DNA from: Colwellia sp.
Lineage (GTDB): Bacteria > Pseudomonadota > Gammaproteobacteria > Enterobacterales > Alteromonadaceae
NCBI RefSeq assembly: GCF_013215345.1
Contig: NZ_JABSOV010000024.1
Coordinates: 12,262 to 49,222 of the forward strand
Length of the DNA stretch: 36,961 nt
Direction of reading: 5' to 3'
How positions within the stretch are numbered: position 1 is the first letter of the stretch; the number at the start of each line of letters is the position of its first letter. The position numbers and the translations under genes were made by a program. This document shows, one piece after another, positions 7,623 through 15,876 of the stretch. Under the pieces are notes generated by a model that had not been told where the DNA came from, made no database searches, and saw only the letters and a list, made by a program, of their open reading frames with translations.

Positions 7623-8713
7623 AACCCGTCATAGTTCATGTTGTACAACACTTAAAACCCGGTGGGATCGAAAGTTTTGCGCTAGAATTTCAGCGAGCTG
7701 CACAACCATTTTTTGATGTACATATTATTTCTTTAGAAAAACAAAACGTTAAATGTTATTGGAATAATATTGATGGCTTTAAAGAATTTATCCATATGTT
7801 AAATAAAAAACCCGGTTGGCAAGCCAATATTTTTACCCAATTAAAGCAATTCTTCGAAAAAGTTAAACCTATCTATGTACACACTCACCATATAGGGCCA
7901 TTAATCTATGGTGGCGTTGCAGCAAGACAGGCAAAGGTTGCTCATATTATACATACTGAGCATGATGCTTGGCATTTAGCCGATTTTAAAGCGAGATTAT
8001 TACAGAGGCTTATTGTCAGTTTGGTTCGTCCTATCTATGTAGCTGACGCTAACTTTGTTGCCGAGCAAGTTAACCGTTTAATGCCATCATTAAACCCAGT
8101 GGTCATCCCTAATGGTATCGATACTAATAAATTTAAACCTTCGACAGTGAGTAAGCGGCTGTTATTACAACAAGCGGGTCTGCCTGCAGAGTTGAAGTAT
8201 ATTGGTTGTGCCGCTAGACTAGAGTCAGTAAAGGCTCATGATGTATTAATAAAAGCTGTTCATAATCTGCCTAAAAATATTGGTTTATTACTCGCTGGCA
8301 CTGGCAGTTTAAAAGCAAAGTTACAGCAATTGGTCATTACGTTAAAATTAGAAAAAAGAGTTTTCTTTTTAGGTCATGTTGATGATATGACCACATTTTA
8401 CCCATTAATTGATGTTTTTTGTCTTTCCTCACATAACGAAGGACTCCCCTTGTCTCCTATGGAAGCCCAAGCCTGTGGAATACCTGCGGTATTAACCGAC
8501 GTTGGCGGCTGCAAAGAAGCCATCTGTAGTGTAACAGGTAGAGTTGTTCAAGCTAATAACCCGACATTGCTAGCGCAGGCCCTGCTAAGTTCACTAAACC
8601 AAAAAAGTCATTATTCACCGCGAATATTCATAGAAAAACAACGTTCTCTTGACCAGATGATTAAGCAATATGTTTCATTAACGCAAGCTGATTTAAGGTG
8701 TAAGCTATGTTAG
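7619..8713 (+). CDS. Glycosyltransferase family 4 (SypP-like)
   Basis: A 364-residue GT-B glycosyltransferase. The N-terminal domain begins with VVQHLKPGGIESFALEF, the glycine-rich acceptor-side loop. The C-terminal nucleotide-sugar domain has GCAARLESVKAHDVLIKA, LLAGTGSLKAKL and the EX7E motif in EGLPLSPMEAQACGIP. It transfers a sugar to the lipid-linked repeat unit on the cytoplasmic face of the inner membrane; donor and linkage cannot be read from sequence. It overlaps both neighbours (4 and 7 bases), so it lies inside a tight operon. Confidence 0.9.
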   Translation: MKPVIVHVVQHLKPGGIESFALEFQRAAQPFFDVHIISLEKQNVKCYWNNIDGFKEFIHMLNKKPGWQANIFTQLKQFFEKVKPIYVHTHHIGPLIYGGVAARQAKVAHIIHTEHDAWHLADFKARLLQRLIVSLVRPIYVADANFVAEQVNRLMPSLNPVVIPNGIDTNKFKPSTVSKRLLLQQAGLPAELKYIGCAARLESVKAHDVLIKAVHNLPKNIGLLLAGTGSLKAKLQQLVITLKLEKRVFFLGHVDDMTTFYPLIDVFCLSSHNEGLPLSPMEAQACGIPAVLTDVGGCKEAICSVTGRVVQANNPTLLAQALLSSLNQKSHYSPRIFIEKQRSLDQMIKQYVSLTQADLRCKLC

Positions 8714-9891
8714 ACATCATAATGGTATATATCTTAGCTATTGCTATATTTTTAGTCATTTATCACCATGTACTTTATCCGCTAGTACTCAAGAAAGTGA
8801 CTAAGAATAAGACAAACATTCCTCCTATCATTAAAAATCGTCACTATATTTTTAGTGCTGATGATAACAATTTAAATTGTTTTTCAATTATCATTCCTGC
8901 TTTTAATGAAGCTAAATTTATTGCCGATAAAATTAGAAATTTAAGTTTCATTGACTACCCAAACGATCGATTTGAATTAATTTTACTTTGTGACGGCTGT
9001 AGTGATGACACCCATAACATAGCTTCACAAACCCTTAATGAGCTTGCTTGTCTTGATTTAAACTACCAACTGGTAAACTTTAAAGATAATCGCGGTAAAG
9101 TTGCAGTGCTTAAAGATGGTGTCGCCAAAGCACAGTTTGACAATATTGTCTTTAGTGATGTCTCGGCATTATTACCGGTAAATAGCCTACTGATGTTAGA
9201 TAGTCATTTTAAAAATCCTGCTGTTGGTGCTGTTTCAGGCGGATATCAGTTTGTTAAAAAAGGCACCGTGGGTGAACAATACTACTGGCGCTATCAATCT
9301 ATGATTAAAGCAAGAGAAAGTTCTATTGCTAGTGTGCTTGGCGCTCACGGTGCTTTTTATGCACTCAGGAAGTCTTGTTATGAAGAGGTTCCTGCAGATA
9401 CTATTAATGATGACTTTTTAATCCCGATGAATGTCATTAAACTCGGCTATCGCGTGATATATGAGCCTAGAGTTGTTGCCATCGAACTTGAACAAGTTAA
9501 TTTGGAGCAAGATATGAGCAGGCGTTTAAGGATAGCAGCGGGAAATTTTCAGCAACTGGTCTATTTGTTACCTTTGTTATCACCCAAGTATGGCTGGAAT
9601 GCGATAAATTTCGCCTCTGGCAAAGCGTTAAGAGCAATCACGCCTTTTATTTTAGTGGTTATCTTTGTCAGTAATATTTATCTTGTCTCGGTTCACTATG
9701 TATTCTTATCACTATTTGTTTGCCAAGTTTTTTTATATAGCCTGGTTATGCTGATTAATTTATTCCATATATCACCTCAGTTAGCCGCATTAAAGCTAAT
9801 CTGCTATTTAGTTAATGGTTACTGGGTCGCCTTAAAGGGATCTTTAAAGTACATCTTCGGTTTACAAAAAAAGAATTGGACTAAAATATAG
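8707..9891 (+). CDS. Membrane glycosyltransferase family 2 (SypQ-like)
   Basis: A 394-residue GT-A enzyme with an N-terminal membrane helix (about 5-25) and two or three C-terminal helices (about 305-385). The catalytic core has FSIIIPAFNEAKFIADKI, CDGCSDDT, the DxD-equivalent VFSDVSA, GAHGAFYALRK and the acidic INDDFLIP that stands in for the usual ED motif. The Q/RxxRW region reads SRRLRIAAGNFQQL, with Trp replaced by Ile, as seen in non-processive relatives of NodC/BcsA. It probably adds one sugar at the membrane rather than spinning a polymer (inference). It sits between the GT4 and the initiating transferase. Confidence 0.88.
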   Translation: MLDIIMVYILAIAIFLVIYHHVLYPLVLKKVTKNKTNIPPIIKNRHYIFSADDNNLNCFSIIIPAFNEAKFIADKIRNLSFIDYPNDRFELILLCDGCSDDTHNIASQTLNELACLDLNYQLVNFKDNRGKVAVLKDGVAKAQFDNIVFSDVSALLPVNSLLMLDSHFKNPAVGAVSGGYQFVKKGTVGEQYYWRYQSMIKARESSIASVLGAHGAFYALRKSCYEEVPADTINDDFLIPMNVIKLGYRVIYEPRVVAIELEQVNLEQDMSRRLRIAAGNFQQLVYLLPLLSPKYGWNAINFASGKALRAITPFILVVIFVSNIYLVSVHYVFLSLFVCQVFLYSLVMLINLFHISPQLAALKLICYLVNGYWVALKGSLKYIFGLQKKNWTKI

Positions 9892-9899
9892 GTAATATT

Positions 9900-10541
9900 A
9901 TGAAACACAATAGCTTTGTTCACCCAAGCATTAAACTGCTTAAAAGAGCCATGGATTTAACCTTTGCCATCACATGCTTATTATTAACACTGCCCTTATT
10001 TGGGGTGATAGCCCTGATGATAAAGTTATCTTCACCCGGAGCTATATTCTATTGTCAGTTAAGAGTAGGAAAAATGAAAGCGGGCAAGGTGAAGCATTTC
10101 AACATGATAAAATTTCGCACTATGGTTAATAATGCCGAGGCGAGTTCAGGTGCTGTTTGGGCAACAAGTAACGATAGTCGACTGACTTCTTTCGGTAGGC
10201 TACTTAGAAAAACCCGGCTTGATGAACTGCCGCAATTTATTAATGTCATTAAAGGTGAAATGTCACTTATCGGACCTCGACCAGAAAGACCTGAAATAGT
10301 AATAAAACTAGAAAAAGCTATCCCGTTTTATTCTGAGCGTATTTACGATATGACGCCCGGCATTACTGGCTTAGCACAAGTGTACCAAGGTTATGATACT
10401 TGCATTGACGATGTTAAAGCTAAAATAGCTTATGACTTTGCATACTCGCTATCACTTACTAAACTAGATAGATGGTTGTTAATGGATTTAAAAATTATTT
10501 TTAAAACGATAATTATTATGGTGTTAGGTCGCGGGCAGTAA
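9900..10541 (+). CDS. Initiating sugar transferase (polyprenyl-phosphate hexose-1-phosphate transferase, SypR-like)
   Basis: A 213-residue bacterial sugar transferase (PF02397 type). One hydrophobic segment (about 17-40, FAITCLLLTLPLFGVIALMI) precedes the catalytic domain. Visible hallmarks are KFRTMVNNAE, GRLLRKTRLDELPQFINV, GEMSLIGPRPERPE and the C-terminal PGITGLAQV and YDFAYSLSLTKLD. It loads the first sugar-phosphate onto undecaprenyl phosphate, starting each repeat unit. It is the short, single-membrane-segment form without the WbaP/WcaJ N-terminal extension. It follows the GT2 gene by eight bases. Confidence 0.92.
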   Translation: MKHNSFVHPSIKLLKRAMDLTFAITCLLLTLPLFGVIALMIKLSSPGAIFYCQLRVGKMKAGKVKHFNMIKFRTMVNNAEASSGAVWATSNDSRLTSFGRLLRKTRLDELPQFINVIKGEMSLIGPRPERPEIVIKLEKAIPFYSERIYDMTPGITGLAQVYQGYDTCIDDVKAKIAYDFAYSLSLTKLDRWLLMDLKIIFKTIIIMVLGRGQ

Positions 10542-10643
10542 TATCACTTTCATACTGTTTTTGACCTTGTTGTGCACTGATAAAATAAATAAGGGCAAGA
10601 CAGTCGATTAAGTAATAATTTAGCGAAGCGGATATAACACCAC

Positions 10644-11555
10644 ATGCGATTGAGGGATAAGATTAAGCCTATGACTAAGATTAATGTGACTTGTATTGGT
10701 GGCGGCCACGGTTTAGGGCGTCTGTTAGAAGCTATCAATGATTTTGACTTTGTTAGTCTAACTGGCATTGTCAGTACCACAGATAATGGTGGTTCTACTG
10801 GCCGCTTAAGGGAGAGCTGCGATACAATTTCTTGGGGGGATATTCGCTATTGTTTATCAAAATTATCTAAAGCGGCATCAACTAAATCACTGTTATTAGA
10901 ATACCGCTTCGATAAACTAGGCGACCTATCCGGACACAGCTTAGGAAATTTAATGTTTTGCGCTGTGGATTCTATTTGTATCAGACCTACCGAAACTGTG
11001 CAGGTGATGCGGGAATACTTAGGCATTAAAGCCAACATTTTACCTATGTCTGATATGGTAACTCATCTAGTTAGCCATTGTGCTGATCATTGCTATGTCG
11101 GTGAAGTTGCGGTTGATGATCACGTAAACCAAGGCATTAACACATTGGCTTTAACACCAAGAGTTAAACCGAGTGAAGAAGTTTTACATACCTTAGAAAA
11201 TACCGATATCCTATTTCTTGGTCCAGGCAGCTTTTATACCAGTACCCTACCTAGCCTATTAATGGATGCTGTGATTGATGTTATTAATCACAACACTAAA
11301 CTAAAGATTTATTTCATTACCAATGTACAAGACGAATTTAATAACCAATACGACCAAACACATTACCAACTTGGCTTCATGAGGAAACTTGGCTTAACAA
11401 AAACGGTGCATTCTTTAATACCTCGCCATCGCGTTTCTCATTTTACCGACTTATGTGAACCTTACACCATCGCTGATCTTCCTGCAGATACTAGCGGGAG
11501 GCATCAACAGCCCTTTTATCGAGATCAGTTACTCGAATTAATTAAGCCATACTAA
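10644..11555 (+). CDS. YbhK/YvcK-family protein (CofD-like fold, UDP-sugar binding)
   Basis: A 303-residue cytoplasmic protein, close in length and motifs to E. coli YbhK. It shows CIGGGHGLGRLLEAI, VSTTDNGGSTGRLRE, ISWGDIRYCLSKL, GDLSGHSLGNLMF and LFLGPGSFYTSTLPSLL. The family shares a fold with CofD transferases. The Bacillus member YvcK (GlmR) binds UDP-GlcNAc and stimulates GlmS, which is striking because this locus also carries glmS at 23442. A role in tuning amino-sugar supply for the polysaccharide is inferred. Neither the ATG at 10644 nor the one at 10671 has a strong ribosome site; the first gives an N-terminal length like YbhK. It lies 102 bases after the sugar transferase, probably in the same transcript. 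Confidence 0.88.
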   Translation: MRLRDKIKPMTKINVTCIGGGHGLGRLLEAINDFDFVSLTGIVSTTDNGGSTGRLRESCDTISWGDIRYCLSKLSKAASTKSLLLEYRFDKLGDLSGHSLGNLMFCAVDSICIRPTETVQVMREYLGIKANILPMSDMVTHLVSHCADHCYVGEVAVDDHVNQGINTLALTPRVKPSEEVLHTLENTDILFLGPGSFYTSTLPSLLMDAVIDVINHNTKLKIYFITNVQDEFNNQYDQTHYQLGFMRKLGLTKTVHSLIPRHRVSHFTDLCEPYTIADLPADTSGRHQQPFYRDQLLELIKPY

Positions 11556-11710
11556 AGCAAAAAAAACTAGCCGAACAAACTAGCCGAGCTAGCTCATTTT
11601 ATGCTTAGCTGAAACGCGCTAGTAATAAAACTGACTACACCTAGCTATTATGCGTATTTCCCCAGCATTTTTTAAACTTGTCACTGGCATTTTTCACTAC
11701 AAAATTATCA

Positions 11711-11725
11711 TTCGCAATTTGCATT
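11711..11725. promoter_or_regulatory. GCA-N3-TGC dyad, candidate upstream activator site for the STAS block
   Basis: TTCGCAATTTGCATT lies 72 bases upstream of the strong -24/-12 site. It agrees at all but one fixed position with the SypG-box as I recall it from V. fischeri (TTCTCANNNTGC followed by D, W, N). Confidence 0.55.
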
Positions 11726-11797
11726 CTATTTTGCCTTCCTGTTAAGTTACACGGTTCCCACCACAACTAGTCAGTTGATAAATATGAATATTTTTAT

Positions 11798-11813
11798 TGG
11801 CTCGATCATTGCT
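11798..11813 (+). promoter_or_regulatory. Sigma-54 (-24/-12) promoter of polysaccharide block 2
   Basis: TGGCTCGATCATTGCT matches TGGCACGRNNNTTGCW at all fixed positions but one (T for A after TGGC). Spacing is exact. Transcription would start near 11825, some 26 bases before the STAS gene at 11851. The rest of the 11556-11850 gap holds short CTAGC/GCTAG repeats just after the YbhK-like gene and no gene. Confidence 0.75.
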
Positions 11814-11850
11814 CAACTAACTGTATATTAACTTAAATGGTGGATCTGTT

Positions 11851-12201
11851 ATGTTAAATGAAACTTATAAAATAAATAACGATTTTATTATTAAACTCCA
11901 CGGTGATTTTGATGCAGATACAGTAAGAGACATGAAAGAGGATATAGAAATGTACAGTACACTGAGTACAAATATCATCTTCGATCTCGATCAGGTCGTT
12001 TTTATCGACTCATCAGGCATTGGCGCAATCGTTTTTTTATATAAAAGAATGGTGGCTAAAGGCTTTAGTGTCTCCGTCATGGGTTTAACACAGCAACCGT
12101 TAGAGCTATTTCAAATGCTGTTTCTAGATAAAACCATAGACTGTTACCCCACTATCGACTGTTACTTAGAAGCGTCATCTAACTTGCAAGTTGCCAGCTA
12201 A
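11851..12201 (+). CDS. STAS-domain protein (anti-sigma-factor-antagonist type, SypA-like)
   Basis: A 116-residue single STAS domain. The phosphorylation motif reads FIDSSGIGAIV, with Ser55 at the position of SpoIIAA Ser58. In V. fischeri, SypA of this type is switched by phosphorylation at the equivalent serine by SypE and is needed for biofilm formation. The domain is complete: beta start NDFIIKLHGDFDADT, core IIFDLDQVVFIDSSG and the C-terminal helix MVAKGFSVSVMGL. No RsbW-like kinase or PP2C phosphatase is encoded in this window, so its switch partner must be elsewhere. It is the first gene after the best sigma-54 promoter, and its stop overlaps the next start (TAATG). Confidence 0.9.
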   Translation: MLNETYKINNDFIIKLHGDFDADTVRDMKEDIEMYSTLSTNIIFDLDQVVFIDSSGIGAIVFLYKRMVAKGFSVSVMGLTQQPLELFQMLFLDKTIDCYPTIDCYLEASSNLQVAS

Positions 12202-13046
12202 TGGTTATCCAGTCTGTGTTGTTATCACTATGCACTGCCATAGCTTTATCTAGTTGTAGTGCAACCAAAACAACAGATTACCACAACAACTTACTTGCTA
12301 GTGTTGAAACATCGAGAGGTTTAGACAAAATTCATATGCGAGTTTATATTGCCAGCGCAGCATCCCAACTCTTGTTACTGGAGCAACAAGAAGCTAAACC
12401 CTGTATTTCCGGTCAGTTAACTATTGCACACACATATTTAGCGCGAGCAAACGCAGAACATAATGCCGGCATGGAAAAAGATGCTTTTATAACATTGCTG
12501 CAACTAGACCGGCAAGTTCGTAAAATTCACTGTATAAATCAATACATAAATGGTCAATTAGGTTGTGGCTATACCAACAAAAAAATAATACTTAAGCGTT
12601 GGTATGATGAGGGAGATTTTAATCAATGTGAAAACCCCGTACTTGCGAAATCAGAACCTAAATCGAAAGAGACTAGTGAAGAAAAGCACATACTAATTAC
12701 TGAAGCATTGCATGATTTTAATCAAGACCAAATAAAACCCATATATCATCATTCACTCAATAAACTGATTGAATTAATTAAGCGTTACCCAAACTCCACA
12801 TTGCTCATTAGTGGCCATACAGACACGATAGGCAGCAGTGAATATAACAGTCAACTAAGTAAAAGAAGAGCGCAAAACGTAGCAAAGTACTTTACCGATA
12901 AAGGCATTAACCCCTCAAAAATCATTATAAAAAACAAGGGTGAAGAAAACATCAGGGAAGTTGAGAAAAGTGATGCTGCAAGAGTTTTTAATCGCTATAC
13001 ATCGATCACCTTATCTTTAGATACCCACGGAAAAAGTAACATATAG
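12201..13046 (+). CDS. OmpA-family lipoprotein (SypB-like)
   Basis: A 281-residue protein with a lipoprotein signal (SVLLSLCTAIALSSC, Cys19). A helical N-terminal half includes LLLEQQEAKPCISGQLTIA. A C-terminal OmpA-type peptidoglycan-binding domain (about 165-275) has LISGHTDTIGSSEYNSQLSKRRAQNVAKYF cut here into its two hallmarks: GHTDTIGSSEYNSQLSKRRA and KYFTDKGI. The Asp of HTD and the Arg of KRRA are the usual diaminopimelate contacts. It should anchor the export machinery to the outer membrane and cell wall. It is translationally coupled to the STAS gene and followed ten bases later by the SLBB export protein. Confidence 0.88.
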   Translation: MVIQSVLLSLCTAIALSSCSATKTTDYHNNLLASVETSRGLDKIHMRVYIASAASQLLLLEQQEAKPCISGQLTIAHTYLARANAEHNAGMEKDAFITLLQLDRQVRKIHCINQYINGQLGCGYTNKKIILKRWYDEGDFNQCENPVLAKSEPKSKETSEEKHILITEALHDFNQDQIKPIYHHSLNKLIELIKRYPNSTLLISGHTDTIGSSEYNSQLSKRRAQNVAKYFTDKGINPSKIIIKNKGEENIREVEKSDAARVFNRYTSITLSLDTHGKSNI

Positions 13047-13056
13047 GGAATTGACC

Positions 13057-15162
13057 ATGTTTAAATTACTAATAGCAATGCTGAGCTGTATATTTGTTAT
13101 GAGCCATGTTCAAGCAGCAGAAATTATCATCCGCCCTGGTGATGTACTACAAATTGAAATCCCCGGTGAAGTCGAGTTTGAAAACAGTTTTCAAGTAAAA
13201 CGCGATGGTACGCTCAATTTACCTGAAGTAGGTAAAGTGTCCATTGCCGGTAAAACGCTAGCGCAAGCAGATGACTATCTAGCCAAACGCTTAGGCCAAG
13301 AATATCGGGCCATCAATAATTTTAAAATTTATTTAATTGAAAGGCGCGTACCTATTCAAGTGTTAGGTTTTGTTAACGTCCCTGGCATGGTCGATTTACC
13401 CCAAGACGGCAACATACAAATGGCGCTACAAAAAGCCGGTGGTGCAAGTTCCGGCGCCCAACTAGATAGAATACAGTTAAATCGTCAAGGACAAATCACA
13501 ACCTTTGATTATAAAAAATATTTAGACACAGGGGATTTTTCAATTTTACCTAAAATTGAACCCTTAGATGTCATCTTTGTACCGGCCTCCCCTTTAATTG
13601 GCAATGTGCAAATGGATTTCGATGCGGCAACCTTATCGGCAAGTGGTGATGGCTCTGAGTCCGAAACAGCGATTAAAGTCTTTGGTGAAGTTATTAAACC
13701 CGGGGTATTTTCTTTTAAGCAAGGTAATACCGTGGTCGATATGCTAATGAGAGCAGGTGGCGTAACACGCTATGCTGGCGTTGAACACATTCGCGTGATT
13801 AACAACGGCACTCCGCAACTTTTTGATCTAAAAACCTATTTAGATACCGGCGATTCTTCTCATATGCCAGAAATCACCCCCGGCTCAACCTTGTTTATTC
13901 CCATCCAGGAAGAAGAAGTAAAAAGTGGTTTACGCACTATTTATGTTATGGGTGAGGTTTTTAAGCCCGGTGCATATGAAGCGCCTGCAGGTAGTAAATT
14001 TTTTGATATATTAGCGAATGCCGGTGGCCCAACACGCTTTGCCGAGTCGAGAAAAATTAGAATTATTCGCACCACAGGGAAAGTTGATGCTTTTGACCTA
14101 CAAGCTTATACCGAGGGTTTAACGCAAATAACTATCCCGACAGTATCGCCAGGAGATGCCATTTTTGTCCCTGAAAAAACTGACATGAATGAAAAATCTT
14201 GGCTTAAAATAACACCGGACAGCGCGATTAGAATCATGGGTGCGGTGAAAAAGCCTGGCCGATATGAATGGGGCAATGAAATGAGCTTTCTTGATATTCT
14301 GGCCCATGCCGGTGGGCCCACTCAAGATGCTGACATGTCTCAAGTAAGAGTCATTAAAAAAGGTCAGAGCAAGCGCATGGAGCCCTTCGATTTAGATAGC
14401 TTCATCACCGAAGGCGGCGACTTCGCTTTATTACCTAAAGTATCAGCAGGCGACACTATTATTATCAGTGAGCGACCACGTGATGTTATCGATAATAAAG
14501 CGCGCTGGTTACGCCAATCACAAGAGTCATCCATTTATGTCTTTGGTCAAGTAGGCCAGCCGGGGCGATATGCTTTTAATAATAAATTACACTTTTTAGA
14601 TATCCTTTCAGCTGCTGATGGACCAAATCAGCATGCGGATATCCATAATATAAAAATTATGCACCGTAATAATTTAAAAAGCAAAGTAAGCACTCTGGAT
14701 TTAGGTTTGTATTTTGAAACTGGCGATGAGACCTTATTGCCTAGAGTTAAATCTGGCGACACTATTTATGTCCCTGAAAGAAACAAACCATGGCTCGACA
14801 ATAAAAAAGAACAAACAGTTCGAATTATAGGCGCAGTAGAAAAACCAGGACGTTACAAGTTCAGTTCAAACATGACAATTTTAGATATTTTGGCTGAATC
14901 CGGCGGCCCCACCCAAACAGCTGATTTAGAAAATATTATGGTGGTGAATATTTCTAGAAGCCAGTCAGAGGAAAATGTCAGCCACGTTTTTGATTTAGAA
15001 AAATTTATTGAACACCCAGATTTCACCACCTTGCCTCTGGTACGTGTTGGTGACACCATTTTTGTACCTGACGTATCCCAAAGTAATTGGAATGTTTTTA
15101 TGGATAATGTCAAAGACATGCTGAGTATAGTATCGATTGTTGCCATTGTTGGAGGGTTATAA
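13057..15162 (+). CDS. Polysaccharide export protein with six SLBB-type repeats (SypC-like)
   Basis: A 701-residue exported protein. The signal peptide is MFKLLIAMLSCIFVMSHVQA, cut before AE; there is a Cys but no good lipobox, unlike lipoprotein Wza. A polysaccharide-export domain follows (IIRPGDVLQIEIPGEVEF, RDGTLNLPEVGKVSIAGKTL). Six SLBB-type units of roughly 90-110 residues come next, recognisable by IQVLGFVNVPG, IKVFGEVIKPG, IYVMGEVFKPG, IRIMGAVKKPG, IYVFGQVGQPG and VRIIGAVEKPG, each followed by an LxxAGG-type helix. A C-terminal hydrophobic segment (MLSIVSIVAIVGGL) could span a membrane. It forms the periplasmic/outer-membrane export conduit. The ATG at 13057 is chosen because AGGGAA lies six bases upstream; an in-frame TTG at 13051 is unlikely. 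Confidence 0.9.
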   Translation: MFKLLIAMLSCIFVMSHVQAAEIIIRPGDVLQIEIPGEVEFENSFQVKRDGTLNLPEVGKVSIAGKTLAQADDYLAKRLGQEYRAINNFKIYLIERRVPIQVLGFVNVPGMVDLPQDGNIQMALQKAGGASSGAQLDRIQLNRQGQITTFDYKKYLDTGDFSILPKIEPLDVIFVPASPLIGNVQMDFDAATLSASGDGSESETAIKVFGEVIKPGVFSFKQGNTVVDMLMRAGGVTRYAGVEHIRVINNGTPQLFDLKTYLDTGDSSHMPEITPGSTLFIPIQEEEVKSGLRTIYVMGEVFKPGAYEAPAGSKFFDILANAGGPTRFAESRKIRIIRTTGKVDAFDLQAYTEGLTQITIPTVSPGDAIFVPEKTDMNEKSWLKITPDSAIRIMGAVKKPGRYEWGNEMSFLDILAHAGGPTQDADMSQVRVIKKGQSKRMEPFDLDSFITEGGDFALLPKVSAGDTIIISERPRDVIDNKARWLRQSQESSIYVFGQVGQPGRYAFNNKLHFLDILSAADGPNQHADIHNIKIMHRNNLKSKVSTLDLGLYFETGDETLLPRVKSGDTIYVPERNKPWLDNKKEQTVRIIGAVEKPGRYKFSSNMTILDILAESGGPTQTADLENIMVVNISRSQSEENVSHVFDLEKFIEHPDFTTLPLVRVGDTIFVPDVSQSNWNVFMDNVKDMLSIVSIVAIVGGL

Positions 15163-15163
15163 T

Positions 15164-15859
15164 ATGCAAGAATTACCAGTTCATTATGCAGAAGTTGAAG
15201 CCATTTATAATCAAACCATTGGCTCTGGTTATAAAACATTAGCAATTACTTCCGCTAAAGCGGGAGAAGGAAAAAGCACTATTGCGCAAGCGATTGTTGA
15301 ACGAGCGCAGATTGTTGGTAAAAAGGTTTTATTGGTTGAAATGAATACCTTTAACCCTGTTTTATCTGAGCAGCTAAGAAGAACAATGACTGACCTGCCA
15401 ACTGAAAACGCCATCATCACCGTTGAAAATAAAGGTTATAGCTTACTGCCCGCGCCGAAAAACATTCGTGATGTATTACAATACCGAGAAAGTAATTTAT
15501 TACTTGCCTCAATCAAAGAATGGCTAGTTAATTTTGATTGTATTATCTTTGATACCTCAGCATTAACATCACTAAACCAAAGCAACATACCTGCTGAGAT
15601 CATTTGTGAAGTGTGTGAAGGCGCGGTTCTGGTGATTGAAGCTGGAGCAACGCCAGCAAACTTGATACAAGAAAGTATTGAAAAACTGAAAGTAAAAAAG
15701 GTTAATTTAATCGGCTCGATATTAAATGATAAAACTAACCCATCGCTATTAACTGAATTACAAAGAGAAAGCCATCGTCTTAATCGACTATGCCCTGAGT
15801 TAATGGCTAAGCTAAGAAAGAAATTAGCCAGTATTGTTTTACTCAACATTTCGGTTTAG
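15164..15859 (+). CDS. CpsD/CapB-family P-loop ATPase without tyrosine tail (SypD-like)
   Basis: A 231-residue cytoplasmic ATPase of the BY-kinase family. Walker A is SAKAGEGKST (about 30-39) and Walker B is CIIFDTSAL. The A' motif, usually LLIDADLRRP, reads LLVEMNTFNP, so its acidic residues are changed. The C-terminus ends in LRKKLASIVLLNISV with no tyrosine cluster, so autophosphorylation of the usual kind is unlikely. It probably partners the separate Wzz at 6144. The start at 15164 is set by GGAGGG seven bases upstream; the longer open frame from 15137 overlaps the export gene. It is the last gene of block 2, and the next gene converges on it with 17 bases between. Confidence 0.85.
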   Translation: MQELPVHYAEVEAIYNQTIGSGYKTLAITSAKAGEGKSTIAQAIVERAQIVGKKVLLVEMNTFNPVLSEQLRRTMTDLPTENAIITVENKGYSLLPAPKNIRDVLQYRESNLLLASIKEWLVNFDCIIFDTSALTSLNQSNIPAEIICEVCEGAVLVIEAGATPANLIQESIEKLKVKKVNLIGSILNDKTNPSLLTELQRESHRLNRLCPELMAKLRKKLASIVLLNISV

Positions 15860-15876
15860 CAGACAATACCCCTACA

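Noticed and set aside
14853-15245. 130-residue minus-strand open frame
   Set aside because: It is antisense to the export gene and the CpsD-like gene, whose families and motifs are clear; it is a shadow.
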